A stretch of 64,000 nucleotides of DNA, from contig CANNZV010000930.1 in NCBI GenBank assembly GCA_947561585.1, positions 1 through 64,000 on the forward strand, given 5' to 3'. Made by a program: the position numbers and the translations under genes. Under the pieces are notes generated by a model. That model was not told the origin of the DNA, did not search any database, and saw nothing but the letters and a program-made list of their open reading frames with translations. Positions 21,335 through 32,370 of the stretch are shown in pieces (the stretch's first letter is position 1; each line of letters begins with the position of its first letter). The DNA is from Caprella mutica (lineage: Eukaryota > Arthropoda > Malacostraca > Amphipoda > Caprellidae).

Positions 21335-22190
21335 TTGGACCATTTTCTGAGCGACCTTTTCCCTATTGTAAGAGCAACCCAGTTGCGATTTCCCAGAACT
21401 CTTACACGACCTCCAATCCACCCCTACAGCCAGCCAACGCACGCCTGGTTGTGACAACACAACCGTGATAGTGGCTACTGGTTACACTCAAAGTATGTAA
21501 ACACACAAGAGGTTATAGGGAGCAAAAACCACGACACAAGCCGCAACTTGCTTGCTTTCATAGCAACACTAGTACTAAAGAGGTACTTAAACTGCCTACC
21601 TTCAGGCAAGTAACGAAACGTTACTTTATCACACTCTGTTTCCGTGCACTCTGCACTGAGCTAATTGACACAACCGTCACGTACGAAGCTTTGAATTTTT
21701 TGTTCACGAAGCTTTGATTCACGATGCTACATTCCTCTCTGACTGCTTCTTCCAGTCCCTTGTACTTAATTTCCATTTGACATAAGTGATATTGCCTTTG
21801 GTTCCAAAGCATGCGTTAAACTCATACTAAAATTAAATTAAAACTAATCATATATAAATAGTCTGCTTTCTCTTTTTATCAGTATTCTTTTATCGGGGGT
21901 TGGAGACGGATCCTAGCAATTATTGTGGTGATCACTTTAAATTATTTGTCTGGAGTTCTTGAGCCGAAAATTAAAAATAAAATTTACGGCGAAAATTCCT
22001 TGCGGCGAAGATTCTTGCGGCGAAGATTCTTACGGCGAAGATTCTTACGGCGAAGATTCTTACGGCGAAGATTCTTACGGCGAAGTTTCTTACGGCGAAG
22101 TTTCTTACGGCGAAGTTTCTTACGGTGAAGTTTCTCACGGCGAATTTTCTTGCGGCGAAAATTCTTAGTATCCACTAAACGGTAGGGCCC
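21335..22190. repeat. Repeat family R4 with 15-bp terminal minisatellite, copy 1
   Basis: Occupies the place of the DIRS reverse transcriptase core. It ends in about 11 units of CTTACGGCGAAGATT (21990-22166). Upstream it shares GTGGTGATCACTTTA, ATTTGTCTGGAGTTCTTGAG and earlier sequence (about 21740-21960) with the inverted copy at 48530-49720 and the shorter copy at 50160-50290. The left boundary is not resolved. Confidence 0.55.
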
Positions 22191-22195
22191 TGTAC

Positions 22196-22351
22196 ATGCC
22201 TTTCTTTTCTGGGGATAGAGTTGGTTTGATAAACATGGTTGCCAGACTCTCCGTGGAAAATTTAACAGAATATATCCACGCCATTCAGAACTTACTACTA
22301 GCTGAAGAGTATCTTGGGAAAACTACAATTCGCTACATCGGTAGTTTCATC
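22196..22351 (+). pseudogene. DIRS-like reverse transcriptase C-terminal fragment
   Basis: Reads SFLGIEL, then after a shift NMVARLSVENLTEYIHAIQN and TTIRYIGSFI, the post-catalytic part of DIRS RT that leads into RNase H. Removing the foldback element at 22352-24502 plus one 8-bp target duplication keeps this frame continuous into RSTFS at 24511, which supports both calls. Confidence 0.6.
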
Positions 22352-24502
22352 GGTGACAGGACAATTGCCACCCGCGGACAATTGCCACCCGCGGATAATT
22401 GCCACCCCCGGACAATTGCCACCCGGACAATTGCCACCCGGACAATTGCCACCCGCGGACAATTGCCAACCAAACAATTAATATCAGGCCTCTTAACTTC
22501 AAAAATGGTGATAAAATATGTATATTATTGTTGTACGATTAATGAATAATTATATACATTATAAGATAAAAAAATATTATTATTTGGTTTCTGAATGTGC
22601 TTTTTAAATCTTATATTTTTTAAGTCTTATGTTATCGAATACTTTATACCACTAGTTTAGAACGATTGTTCAATTCCCTTCGTCTATAACATTTTCAGGA
22701 TTTGCACTAATCGATTTTCTTAAAGGGATAGTAAAGTCAAAATAAAACAATCGCCAAATTGGTTTTAAATCGATTCAGAATATTTCATTTTTTAATATTT
22801 GAATGCTCGTTTATTTTTGAAATGTTCATATAAAAAGTATATAATAAAATTAGCGACACCTAGCGGAAGCATTTGCACTTATTAGTGTGTACGTGAGTAT
22901 GTTTGTTGTTTTCATATTAATTTAGGGGTAGCCGGTAAATTGCTCGAAAACAATTGCTCGAAAGACAATTGCTCGAAAACAATTGCTCGAAAAACAATTG
23001 CTCGAATGAACAATTGCTCGAAAGAACAATTGTTCGAAAGACAATTGCTCGAAAAACAATTGCTCGAACGAACAATTGCTCGAATGAACAATTGCTCGAA
23101 TTAACAAATTGCTCGAATGAACAAAATTGCTCGAATTATAAAATTACACAGTTTTCGATTTTATAAAAGTCAGTTATTCATGAAGTGGAGCTGCACCTAA
23201 CTATCCTTGTTTCTTTTTAGTAATTGATCATTAATCATTCTATAAATGATTTCAATTATTACTCATTCTGCATAATCTTTTTTTAGACCGGTTGTGTCAT
23301 CTCGTATGTAACATGTGAATTGGAATTATGTGGTGAATCAGTACTATTCATGTTTTTTTGATCATAAAACCCGAAATTTTTTTTGTAGATTTATTAAAAC
23401 TCTGCCATAACTTTGAGTTATTTCACCTATTGAGGTACCACATACAGATAGGCTAGTAATAAAGTAATTTTCGGGTTTTATGATCAAAAAAACATGAATA
23501 GTAGTGATTCACCACATAATTCCAATCACATGTTACATACGAGATGAAACAAACGGTCTAGGAAAAAGGTTATGCAGAATGAGTAATAATTAAAATCATT
23601 TATAGAATGATTAATGATAAATTACTAAAAAGAAACAAAGATTGTTAGGTGCAGCTCCACTTTATAATTAAATGACTTTTGTAAAATCGAAAACTGTGCA
23701 ATTTTTTAATTCGAGCAATTTGATAATTCGAGCAATTGTTCATTCGAGCAATTGTTCGTTCGAGCAATTGTTTTTCGAGCAATTGTCTTTCGAGCAATTG
23801 TTCTTTCGAGCAATTGTTCATTCGAGCAATTGTTTTTCGAGCAATTGTTTTCGAGCAATTGTCTTTCGAGCAATTGTTTTCGAGCAATTTACCTAGAACC
23901 TAATTTAGGTATGCAGTAATTAACTTTTGTTGCGTCAAAATGTTGAGAAGATTATCTGAATTCGTAAATAAGAAGGCATAGTTTTAAAAATAAAGCCATC
24001 TCTTCACTTGAGCTAGAATCTGGGTAGAAACTCATATCAGTTTTTTGTCTACAAGATGGCATTTGTTAAGAAATTACTTATATATAAAATGATATATTTC
24101 AATTATTAGATTTTATTGAACATTGCAATTTTACACGAATACTTTATTTTTTCTGAGCAATCGTTTGACATTGAAAATTTTCAAACAAAAAATGACTACT
24201 GCCCCATTAAACACCACGCATCTACAATTTTAAGCTAATTAATTTTTTCACAGATTATTAATTCTATAAAAAATATCAAATGTGGAATAAATTTTTTTAT
24301 CTTATAATGTATACAATTAATAATAATTAATCGTACAAAAATAATAAACATATTTTATCACCATTTTTAAAGTTATGAGGCCTCATAATAAATAATTGGG
24401 TGGCAATTGTCCAGGGATGGCAATTGTCCGGGTGGCAATTGTCCGGGGGTGGCAATTGTCCGCGGGTGGCAATTGTCCACGGGTGGCAATTGTCCGGTCA
24501 CG
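22352..24502. mobile_element. Foldback element FB1 with minisatellite termini
   Basis: A 2151-bp element flanked by the 8-bp target duplication GTTTCATC (22344-22351 and 24503-24510). Inverted ends GGTGACAGGACAATTGCC and CGTGACCGGACAATTGCC open arrays of a 14-16-bp unit GGACAATTGCCACCCG: about seven units on the left (to 22468) and six inverted on the right (from 24400). Beyond the arrays the arms stay inverted for about 110 bp (ATAAGATAAAAAAATATTAT region). The interior has no transposase and hosts a second foldback element (FB2). The host site is the RT/RNase H junction of the DIRS-like element. Confidence 0.85.
22927..23900. mobile_element. Foldback element FB2 nested inside FB1
   Basis: A 974-bp near-palindrome flanked by a 9-bp target duplication TAATTTAGG (22918-22926 and 23901-23909). 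Ends are GGTAGCCGGTAAATTGCTCG and, inverted, GGTTCTAGGTAAATTGCTCG. Each arm starts with about 13 units of a 14-15-bp repeat (GAACAATTGCTCGAA) and continues inverted through CAGTTTTCGATTTTATAAAA, CTAAAAAGAAACAA and AACATGAATAGTA to an unpaired centre of about 80 bp (23386-23466). No coding capacity is visible, so a trans-acting transposase is inferred. Confidence 0.88.
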
Positions 24503-24510
24503 GTTTCATC

Positions 24511-25060
24511 AGGTCGACCTTTTCTTAGACGAATGTACGACTCTACCATATGGGCATTAAGAAACGGAACTATAGGAATAAGTTGTCGATTAATATTAAA
24601 GCGGATCTCAGTATTTGGTACGACTTCCTACGGTGTTATAACGGAATTAACTTATTATCACCTAAGACTTGATGTGATTTAAACGAGCTTCATTTAATTT
24701 CCGACAGTTCCAAATGCGGATACGGTGCCGTTTACGGAACTCATTATCTGTACGGTTCCTTTCCTTCCGCTTGAAATAAATTAGATATCCAAGTATTAGA
24801 ACTAAACCTTATATTCATTCTCGTCAAATTATTTGCCACAAAATTTAAAAAACTTGCTGATCAGATTTCATTGTGATAATTTGTCTGTAGTTTCTGCTAT
24901 CAACAATCAAACTTCTAGAAATAAAGATGTTATGAATTTGCTACGCCCCATGGTGTTATTGGAGAACCATATTAATTTCCATTCATATCATATCCTGGAA
25001 AACTGAATATATTGACATTGTGTGACCATCTTTCTCGCAATTAGGTCACACCACAACTGC
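24511..25060 (+). pseudogene. DIRS-like RNase H domain remnant
   Basis: Reads LHLISDSSKCGYGAVYGTHY (first catalytic Asp in SDSS), then LDIQVLELNLIFIL (Glu), then after a shift FHCDNLSVVSAINNQTSRNK (second Asp), and finally SYPGKLN...LCDHLSRN, matching the PG-x-x-N-x-x-A-D-x-L-S-R end of DIRS RNase H. The linker DLSIWYDFLRCYNGINLLSP also fits the family. Several stops and shifts. The final part is duplicated at about 2695-2800. Confidence 0.7.
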
Positions 25061-25264
25061 TGGATGCTTACGGAATGGACTAAATGCCAACTAGGGTTCC
25101 ACAGCAACTCTTGCCTCACAACTTGAAGTTAAAATGAAGGAGGCTCTTCAAAATTCGTTCCGAAATTCGAAAAAAAATAATTACGCTAGATACTGGAATA
25201 GATTTACTAACTTCTTAGCATCATTCAACTTACCAAGGATTTTTCCATTTAGCCCTCACCTATA

Positions 25265-25500
25265 GAGCAGGAGCCCAGGGGGGTCAGCCTAGCTGAAAAA
25301 GTTACCGATTTTAAATAGTATCACAATATTCCGCACCAATTGCTGACCTAGGATCTGTACGTCTGCCGGGTCTCACCTGGTGGGTGCGGTCATGGTCGGG
25401 GATTTAATGGTAGTCAAAACTAAGCTAGATTAGCTGTGAAGGTTACCACTTGAAACTTATTGCAAAATGTCCAGCATAAGCCCATGTAACATTTATGTTC
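25265..25500. mobile_element. Left half of the long-TIR miniature element, copy B
   Basis: Same insertion point and sequence as the left part of 2971-3863. It ends abruptly at about 25500, where it joins FB2 interior sequence, so the right half and the recombinase behind it were deleted. Confidence 0.8.
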
Positions 25501-26135
25501 ACCACATGATTCAAACTCACATGTTATATACGAGATGACACAAACGGTCTAAAAAAAGATAATGCAGAATGAGTAATAATTAAAATCATTTATAGAATGA
25601 TTACTGATCAATTACTAAAAAGAAACAAGGATGGTTAGGTAAAGCTCCACTTCATGAATAACTGACTTTTATAAAATCGAAAACTGTACAATTTAATAAT
25701 TCGAGCAATTTTGTTCATTCGAGCAATTTGATAATTCGAGCAATTGTTCATTCGAGCAATTGTTCGTTCGAGCAATTGTTTTTCGAGCAATTGTCTTTCG
25801 AGCAATTGTTCTTTCGAGCAATTGTTCATTCGAGCAATTGTTTTTCGAGCAATTGTTTTCGAGCAATTGTTTTTCGAGCAATTGTTTTCGAGCAATTGTT
25901 CATTCGAGCAATTGTTTTTCGAGCAATTGTTTTTCGAGCAATTGTTCTTTCGAGCAATTGTTCATTCGAGCAATTGTTTTTCGAGCAATTGTTTTCGAGC
26001 AATTGTTTTTCGAGCAATTGTCTTTCGAGCAATTGTTCTTTCGAGCAATTGTTCATTCGAGCAATTGTTTTTCGAGCAATTGTTTTCGAGCAATTGTGTT
26101 TCGAGCAATTGTTTTCGAGCAATTTACCTAGAACC
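25501..26135. mobile_element. Right half of a foldback FB2 element
   Basis: Starts inside the FB2 arm (CACATGATTCAAACTCACAT), passes CTAAAAAGAAACAAGG, and ends in about 27 units of the 14-15-bp repeat TTCGAGCAATTGTT and the exact family end TTTACCTAGAACC. The DIRS sequence resumes at CTATAAGCTCC. Copy A shows the unoccupied site (AATAGCTATAAGCTCC, about 4408). The array is twice as long as in the complete FB2. Confidence 0.8.
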
Positions 26136-26179
26136 CTATAAGCTCCACCAAGGTTGTTGCTATTCATATGTACTACTGT

Positions 26180-27018
26180 CAGAGATGGGCGGGAAAGTAC
26201 TTCCCAAGTACCAAGTAAAAGTACTGAGTAACAAGTAAGTACTTCAAGTAATACTTGAAGTACTTTCTAAAAAGTACTTTGAATAATTACTTAGAAGTAC
26301 TTGTTACAAGTACTTGTTACTTTCCAAGTAAAAAGTACTTTGCAAAGTACATTTTTTCCTTTCAGTCAAGAGATTTCAAATCTCTACAAAATTAATTCTT
26401 TCTCTCAACAAAACTGTATTTAGAGCAACTGGATAAAAACTAGAGTTTGAAGAGGTCCAACATGTTGGAAAATTGTTTGTCAAGCAGTAAAATTGAAAAC
26501 TAAGACTGTAAGACATTGTATACTTTTATGTGACGGTGAATATTTATATATTCTAACATACAATCATGTATAGAGACTATGAGTTATATTGACCAATTTA
26601 AGTACATTGAATATAATTATTTTCTGATACCTAGATATCACAACCAATATTTACCAAACACATTGACGAATTATAAGCGTGTGGACGTGTACAGTGAGTC
26701 ACTGTGGTGATGTACTATCAGAGTAAAGAGTCACTGTGATGATGTACTATCAGAGAAAAGAGTCACTGTGATGATGTTCTATCAGAGAAAAAAGTCACTG
26801 AGAAGATGTACCATCAGAGTTAACAGCATAAATTATTAGTTTTTAAATTGTATAGTAAATGTACTCGGTACTTGAAAGTACTTTAAAAAGTACTTGGTAC
26901 TTTTACTTTGAAAGTACTTTTTTATTTGAATATTTGGGCAACTACTTCAAGTACATTGATTTACGAGTACTTGTTCTTAGTACTTAAGTACTTTCGATGT
27001 ACTTTTCGCCCATCTCTG
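26180..27018. mobile_element. hAT-type miniature element, copy B
   Basis: Same element and same insertion site as 4451-5240, with the 8-bp duplication ACTACTGT at 26172-26179 and 27019-27026. The insertion therefore predates the segmental duplication. This copy is about 49 bp longer because of an extra AGTACTT-rich segment near its left end. Internal 32-bp repeats lie at about 26697-26822. Confidence 0.85.
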
Positions 27019-27026
27019 ACTACTGT

Positions 27027-28187
27027 ACACAGGTAACATCTGTCAGTTATAATTCTGTGTATGACACACAAAAATAAAAAGAAATAACCCCTATATTTTT
27101 TATTTCCTGTCTAGTAGGAGAACTTCAAATGTACAATCTCTGAAATTGATTTGGTTGATGTTCATAAATTTACAGTATTAGAATAGAAAAACTCTGAAAA
27201 ATCGGCCTTGAGGCAAAATGTTCTGCCGATACAAAATTTCGTCGACAAATTTTCCTATCGACCAATTTTTTTGACGGCATATCTTCCATCGACAGAGTTT
27301 CCAAGTGTTAGTCTTCTGATGTTATAAAATATAAAGTTAACGTAAATTATGTATTGGCAAATTAGGTGCTCCTTGGTGATCGTCAATTGTCCCTCCCCGT
27401 CTCGCGGTGTGTGTCTGTATCTTAAAAGACACTGTAATAGATTCACTTGTGAAACCGCTTGGTTGGAACAAAAACTCTTTATCAATATACAGTACTTATA
27501 AGTGTAAGAACTGTTGTATCTTTACCCTTACTTAGCGCTCAATACTTATCGAAGTATATTAAGAGACCGATAAGTGATTCAACTATCCTTACTTAGTGCT
27601 CAATAATTATGAAAGTATCTAGGAGTGAACTAAGTAATAAAGGTTTGTCTGTATAGGTTTTAGACAGCTAACAAACGTACAATGAATGAAACTAACAATA
27701 TAAATACAACAAATGTGAATGTACGGTAAAAGATAACATTTAATAACATTCACTAACATCCACTATAATACCTAGATCCATTATTAATTATTACAGAACG
27801 ATTCCGGGCTTCCCTGCAAATCTAATCCACTTAGCTTTTTAAACATCCGAATAAATTGTACCATTTTCCCTCGCTGTTCCACTCAAACCCAATAATTTCC
27901 AACCGATATGTGTTGAAAAGCTAGTTTTTAATGCTACTATCTATTACATTGGTACTTGTTACCCCGGGTAGCACTAACAACCTTCCCATCTTTGAAGTGG
28001 AGTTTGCCACCTACTATATCCCAACCATGTAATCGTCGGGGACAATCAGGCGGTAACCGAATTAAGTGATTTTTAGCAAATCGTGTTACGTCATTGATAA
28101 GGTTTATATCACTATTTGTATAGTATGTACATTTAATATATATTTGAATTCTGATTCTTAAATATGAAAGTTGAGATAACATTTCAA
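27027..28187. other. No gene recognised; shared with copy A
   Basis: Copy B version of 5249-6570, lacking about 170 bp after GCAAATTAGGTG (about 27368). No supported coding sequence. Confidence 0.45.
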
Positions 28188-28410
28188 ACTCTATCCCAGC
28201 CTTCCTCAGAGTGACGAAGGAGCTCCGCCCCTTCCGGGGACGGAGCACTCTCTTTTCCCCCGCCCTCTTCTTTCATGGGAGGAGCCTTACTCTTATATAA
28301 TCAAACTCTATCCCATCCTTCCTCAGAGTGACGAAGGAGCTCCGCCCCTTCTGGGGACGGAGCACTCTCTTTTTCCCCGCCTTCTTCTTTCATGGGAGGA
28401 GCATTACTCT

Positions 28411-28446
28411 TATATAAGACAGATGCATGGGCGGGTCCCTATCAGT
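28411..28446 (+). promoter_or_regulatory. Candidate RNA polymerase II core promoter, copy B
   Basis: TATATAAG at 28411-28418 and TCAGT at 28442-28446, spaced as in copy A, downstream of the same pair of 117-bp units. It would drive transcription toward the Penelope-like body and the 56-bp donor repeats. Confidence 0.4.
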
Positions 28447-28774
28447 TCTCATGTAACAGTGCAGATAGATAGTTGCTATACAAGGCTCTAATTACTTTGT
28501 GAATTTCATTTAGTTCAAAAGAAACTCGCTTCTCATTTTTTGTAAATTACCATTTTTCGCGTTAGCTCCCATTCCTCACTCAACGTATGTCCCCCAGGTG
28601 TCCGCGTCCCTTCTTTTGATTCCACCAAACTTCACTTTTTTTGATACGGATAGTGACACTTGTGATGATGATTGTAATGGTGAACAGTTTTGTGAATAGC
28701 AATACTAATTTTTATTCAATTCTCTGCTGTTCTTCCTGGTAAGTGATGTTTGCTTTTGTAAATATATTTATGAA

Positions 28775-31165
28775 ATGAAGAGCGAGTGAGACGACAAAAA
28801 AAGTTTCCATCTTTTTATTTTTCTAGAGCTTTCGAATAATTCAATATTCATTATCAATATCAATATCTTAATTTTGACTAATTTTAAACAAAATAAGTAG
28901 AAATAAGAAGTATTATGGATACAAAAATTAATAAAGTCACCTAATTAATTCACAAATAATAAAGAAAAAGGAAAAATCATAGAAAATAATAAGTTATTAA
29001 CCCAAAATAGCTAAGTTAAATGAACTTGCTTGTTCATTGAGCGATGGAGACTGTTTATGAGAGTACCTATATAGATAGAAAATCAATTATTACAGTTGGT
29101 TTTTGTCATTTGAAAAACTAAGCTACAAGCTGAAAAATTTACCTATTTTCGATTCAACTGGTGACGGTCTCAATATGATCAGGAGTGGATTGAAATCGAT
29201 TGCTTTCAAATACTTCTACGGCTACAAACCTTCACTTAATTATCTACATAATAAGTTCTACGAAACTCTACAAAATTTGAGACGGGTTGACCAAATTATC
29301 ATTTTGAAACGTGACAAAGGAAATGGTATTGTAATTTTGGATAAGACAGACTACAACCAGAAGATGGATAGTATTTTAGAAGATCGATCAAAATTAAAAA
29401 TTGTTCAAGAAGATTGGTTTAAAGAAATAATTAAACAAGAAGACAAAATTAACAGATTAGCTACTAAATTAAAAAACAAGAAATAAAATTATTAATAATG
29501 AACAATATGATTATTTGCACTGTTCAGGATCTAAACCAGGAGTACTTTATGGACTACCAAAAGTACACAAAATTGGTGCACCACTGCGACCTATTCTTTC
29601 GGCTATAGGAACTTCAGGATACAAAATTGCTAAATTTCTTCTACCTCTCCTAAAACCAATCACCACCAATCAATATACGGTTCAGGACTCATTCTCTTTT
29701 GTTCAAGAAATTACTAAAATCAAGAATTCAAACTCATTATGCATGGCAAGCTTCGACATCAAATCTTAGTTCACCAATATACCTTTGGATGAAACCATAG
29801 AAATTGCTACTTCGTCTTTCTATTCGGACCCAATGTTGCCTCCCAGTTTATATTCATGTTTCTTCAAGGAGTTACTTGAGCTCGCTGTTAAGAATAAAGG
29901 TATGGGAAATCTGCTTGGTCCCACTCTTGCGAATGTCTTTTTATGTTTTCATGAACAGCGATGGCTAGATGATTGCCCCTTAGAATTCAAACCTAAATTT
30001 TATCGTAGATACGTAGATGATATCTTCCTACTGTTTTCTGATCATTCTCATATTAATCTATTTCATAATTATTTGAACATGAAGCATTCTAATATCAAAT
30101 TCACTTCGGACATTGAGAAAAAAAACTGCTTACATTTTTTAGATGTTGACATTAATCGTATTGATAATAGTTTTTCCACTAAAGTTTATCGTAAAAAGAC
30201 GTTCACAGGATTGGGATTAAGATTTGATTCTTTCATACCGACATCTTACAAAGTTAATTTAATTATTTGTCTTATTTATAGAGCGTATGCAATTTGCTCG
30301 AATTATATAGATTTTGATGCCGAATTATCACACTTGCGTAATTTTTTCTCTGGTAATCGTTATCCTCAAAATTTATTTTATAAATTTGTCTCTAAATTCT
30401 TAAATTCAGTTCATACTCCACCTAAACCTAAATTAACGGTTCCTAAATATGATATTTTCGTATCCCGTCCTTATTTGGGTGACTCGAGCATTAAATGTAA
30501 AAAAAAAACTTAACTCACTAATTAACAGATTTTATCCCAAAATTAAACTAAATTTTGTTTTCAAAAATGCAACCACTATTGGTTCATTTTTCCCCTATAA
30601 AGATGACATCCCACCTTTACTGACTGTCATCTGGTCTCATTTATAAATACTCATGTGGACAGTGTCAGTCCACTTATATTAGTGAGACCATGATGCAGTT
30701 AAAGGTGAGAATTTGTCAGCATAAGGGAATATCTTTTGGAACTAATAACTCCTATAGCTCTCCACCTTTCAGTTCAATTCGTAACCATTCTTTAGATCAT
30801 AATCACCCAATTAATAAGGAAGAAATTTTCAAAATTTTGCAAACTTCAAACCAGTGTGATATTCGTTTATTGAATCTATATACATTCATAAACAGTCTCC
30901 ATCGCTCAATGAACAAGCAAGTTCATTTAACTTAGCTATTATGGGTTAATAACTTATTATTTTCTATGATTTTTCCTTTTTCTTTATTATATGTGAATTA
31001 GTTAGGTGACTTTATTAATTTTGGTATCCATAATACTTCTTATTTCTGCTTATTTGATTTAAAATTAGTCAAAATTAAGATATTGATAATGAATATTGAA
31101 TTATTCGAAAGTTCTAGAAAAATAAAAGGATGGAATTTTTTTTTGTCGTCTCACTCGCTCTTCAT
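28775..31165 (+). mobile_element. Penelope-like element with inverted terminal arms
   Basis: A 5'-truncated, decayed coding body (29103-30935) is bracketed by inverted arms of about 300 bp. The left arm (about 28775-29060: GAGCGAGTGAGACGAC, AGCTTTCGAATAATTCAATA, TTCATTGAGCGATGGAGACT) is mirrored at about 30890-31165. Inverted flanking repeats are common in Penelope-like elements. The 117-bp promoter repeats and the 56-bp donor repeats lie outside the arms and may be part of the same transcription unit. Confidence 0.8.
29103..30935 (+). pseudogene. Penelope-like reverse transcriptase and GIY-YIG endonuclease, decayed
   Basis: N-terminal region has RDKGNGIVILDKTDYNQKM and SKPGVLYGLPKVHKIGAPLR, both characteristic of Penelope RTs. 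Next come MASFDIKS (RT motif A region), a shortened GMGNLLGPTLANVF in which about 15-20 residues before the usual GVAMGSPLGPT box are missing, RRYVDDIFLLF (catalytic YVDD, about 30004) and NCLHFLDVDI. The C-terminal part shows the CxxC and Y-I-G-E-T-like motif of the GIY-YIG endonuclease (CGQCQSTYISETMMQLKVRI). Breaks: a stop at about 29484 with a frame change before 29515, an in-frame TAG at 29767, shifts near 30500 and 30650. It would copy element RNA at a nicked target if intact, but here it is dead. Confidence 0.85.
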
Positions 31166-31216
31166 TTCATAAATTTACTAAGATTTACAAGAAGGAAGCC
31201 AATTACTGAAACTTTT

Positions 31217-31832
31217 GTAAATAGCAATACTACTTTCTCTTCTGTTCTTCCTGGTAAGTGATGTTGGCTTTTGTAAATAGCAATACTACTTTCTCTTCTG
31301 TTCTTCCTGGTAAGTGATGTTGGCTTTTGTAAATAGCAATACTACTTTCTCTTCTGTTCTTCCTGGTAAGTGATGTTGGCTTTTGCAAATAACAATAATA
31401 CTTTCTCTTCTGTTCTTCCTGGTAAGTGATGTTGGCTTTTGTAAATAGCAATACTACTTTCTCTTCTGTTCTTTCTGGTAAGTGATGTTGGCTTTTGTAA
31501 ATAGCAATACTACTTTCTCTTCTGTTCTTCCTGGTAAGTGATGTTGGCTTTTGTAAATAGCAATACTACTTTCTCTTCTGTTCTTTCTGGTAAGTGATGT
31601 TGGCTTTTGTAAATAGCAATACTACTTTCTCTTCTGTTCTTCCTGGTAAGTGATGTTGGCTTTTGTAAATAGCAAAACTACTTTCTCTTCTGTTCTTTCT
31701 GGTAAGTGATGTTGGCTTTTGTAAATAGCAATACTACTTTCTCTTCTGTTCTTTCTGGTAAGTGATGTTGGCTTTTGTAAATAGCAATACTACTTTCTCT
31801 TCTGTTCTTCCTGGTAAGTGATGTTGGCTTTT
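31217..31832 (+). repeat. 56-bp repeats carrying splice donors, 11 units
   Basis: Exactly 11 units of 56 bp beginning GTAAATAGCAATACTACTTT, each containing TTCCTGGTAAGTGATG or TTTCTGGTAAGTGATG. The last unit is followed by a pyrimidine-rich stretch and TTTTTTTCAG at 31879, so any of the 11 donors could pair with the one acceptor. Variation between units is limited to a few bases. Confidence 0.95.
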
Positions 31833-31879
31833 GTAAATATTTTATTTGTTTTTAGGCCTTTTTCATTCCTTTTTTTCAG
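31814..31879 (+). other. Candidate 66-bp intron before the tandem arrays, copy B
   Basis: Donor CTG|GTAAGT (31814) and acceptor TTTTTTTCAG (to 31879), identical in size to 8853-8918. The ATG at 31906 opens a frame through the 15-bp array that stops at 32550. Confidence 0.4.
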
Positions 31880-31928
31880 TTGCTATTCTTGTTTCCTGTG
31901 TAAAGATGAGTTACTTGAAGATGAACCC

Positions 31929-32370
31929 TCAGGAAAAGAACTCACAGGAAAAGAACTCACAGGAAAAGAACTCACAGGAAAAGAACTCACAGGAAAAGAA
32001 CTCACAAGAAAAGAACTCACAGGAAAAGAACTCACAGGAAAAGAACTCACAAGAAAAGAACTCACAGGAAAAGAACTCACAGGAAAAGAACTCACAGAAA
32101 AAGAACTCACAGAAAAAGAACTCACAGGAAAAGAACTCACAGGAAAAGAACTCACAGGAAAAGAACTCACAGGAAAAGAACTCACAGGAAAAGAACTCAC
32201 AGGAAAAGAACTCACAGGAAAAGAACTCACAGGAAAAGAACTCACAGGAAAAGAACTCACAGGAAAAGAACTCACAAGAAAAGAACTCACAAGAAAAGAA
32301 CTCACAGGAAAAGAACTCACAGGAAAAGAACTCACAGGAAAAGAACTCACAGGAAAAGAACTCACAGGAA
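31929..32370 (+). repeat. 15-bp GGAAAAGAACTCACA array, copy B
   Basis: About 29 units, versus 13 in copy A. Confidence 0.95.

Larger units (their letters stand above)
19446..26175 (+). mobile_element. DIRS-like tyrosine-recombinase retrotransposon, copy B
   Basis: Parts in DIRS order: gag-like start (19446), in-frame 18-bp minisatellite, gag capsid and zinc knuckle (20589-21200), end of the reverse transcriptase (about 22190-22351), RNase H (about 24511-25060), and tyrosine recombinase N-terminal domain (about 25140-25264). The RT catalytic core is missing, replaced by a repeat-bearing segment (about 21335-22190). A foldback element sits at 22352-24502. The recombinase catalytic domain was lost in a deletion that ends in a second foldback element (25501-26135). 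Frameshifts and stops are many. DIRS-type elements integrate by a tyrosine recombinase rather than an integrase. Confidence 0.7.

Noticed and set aside
22927..23900. CRISPR-like regular repeats
   Set aside because: Units of 14-15 bp are contiguous without spacers, sit in inverted arms of an element with target duplications, and the genome is eukaryotic.
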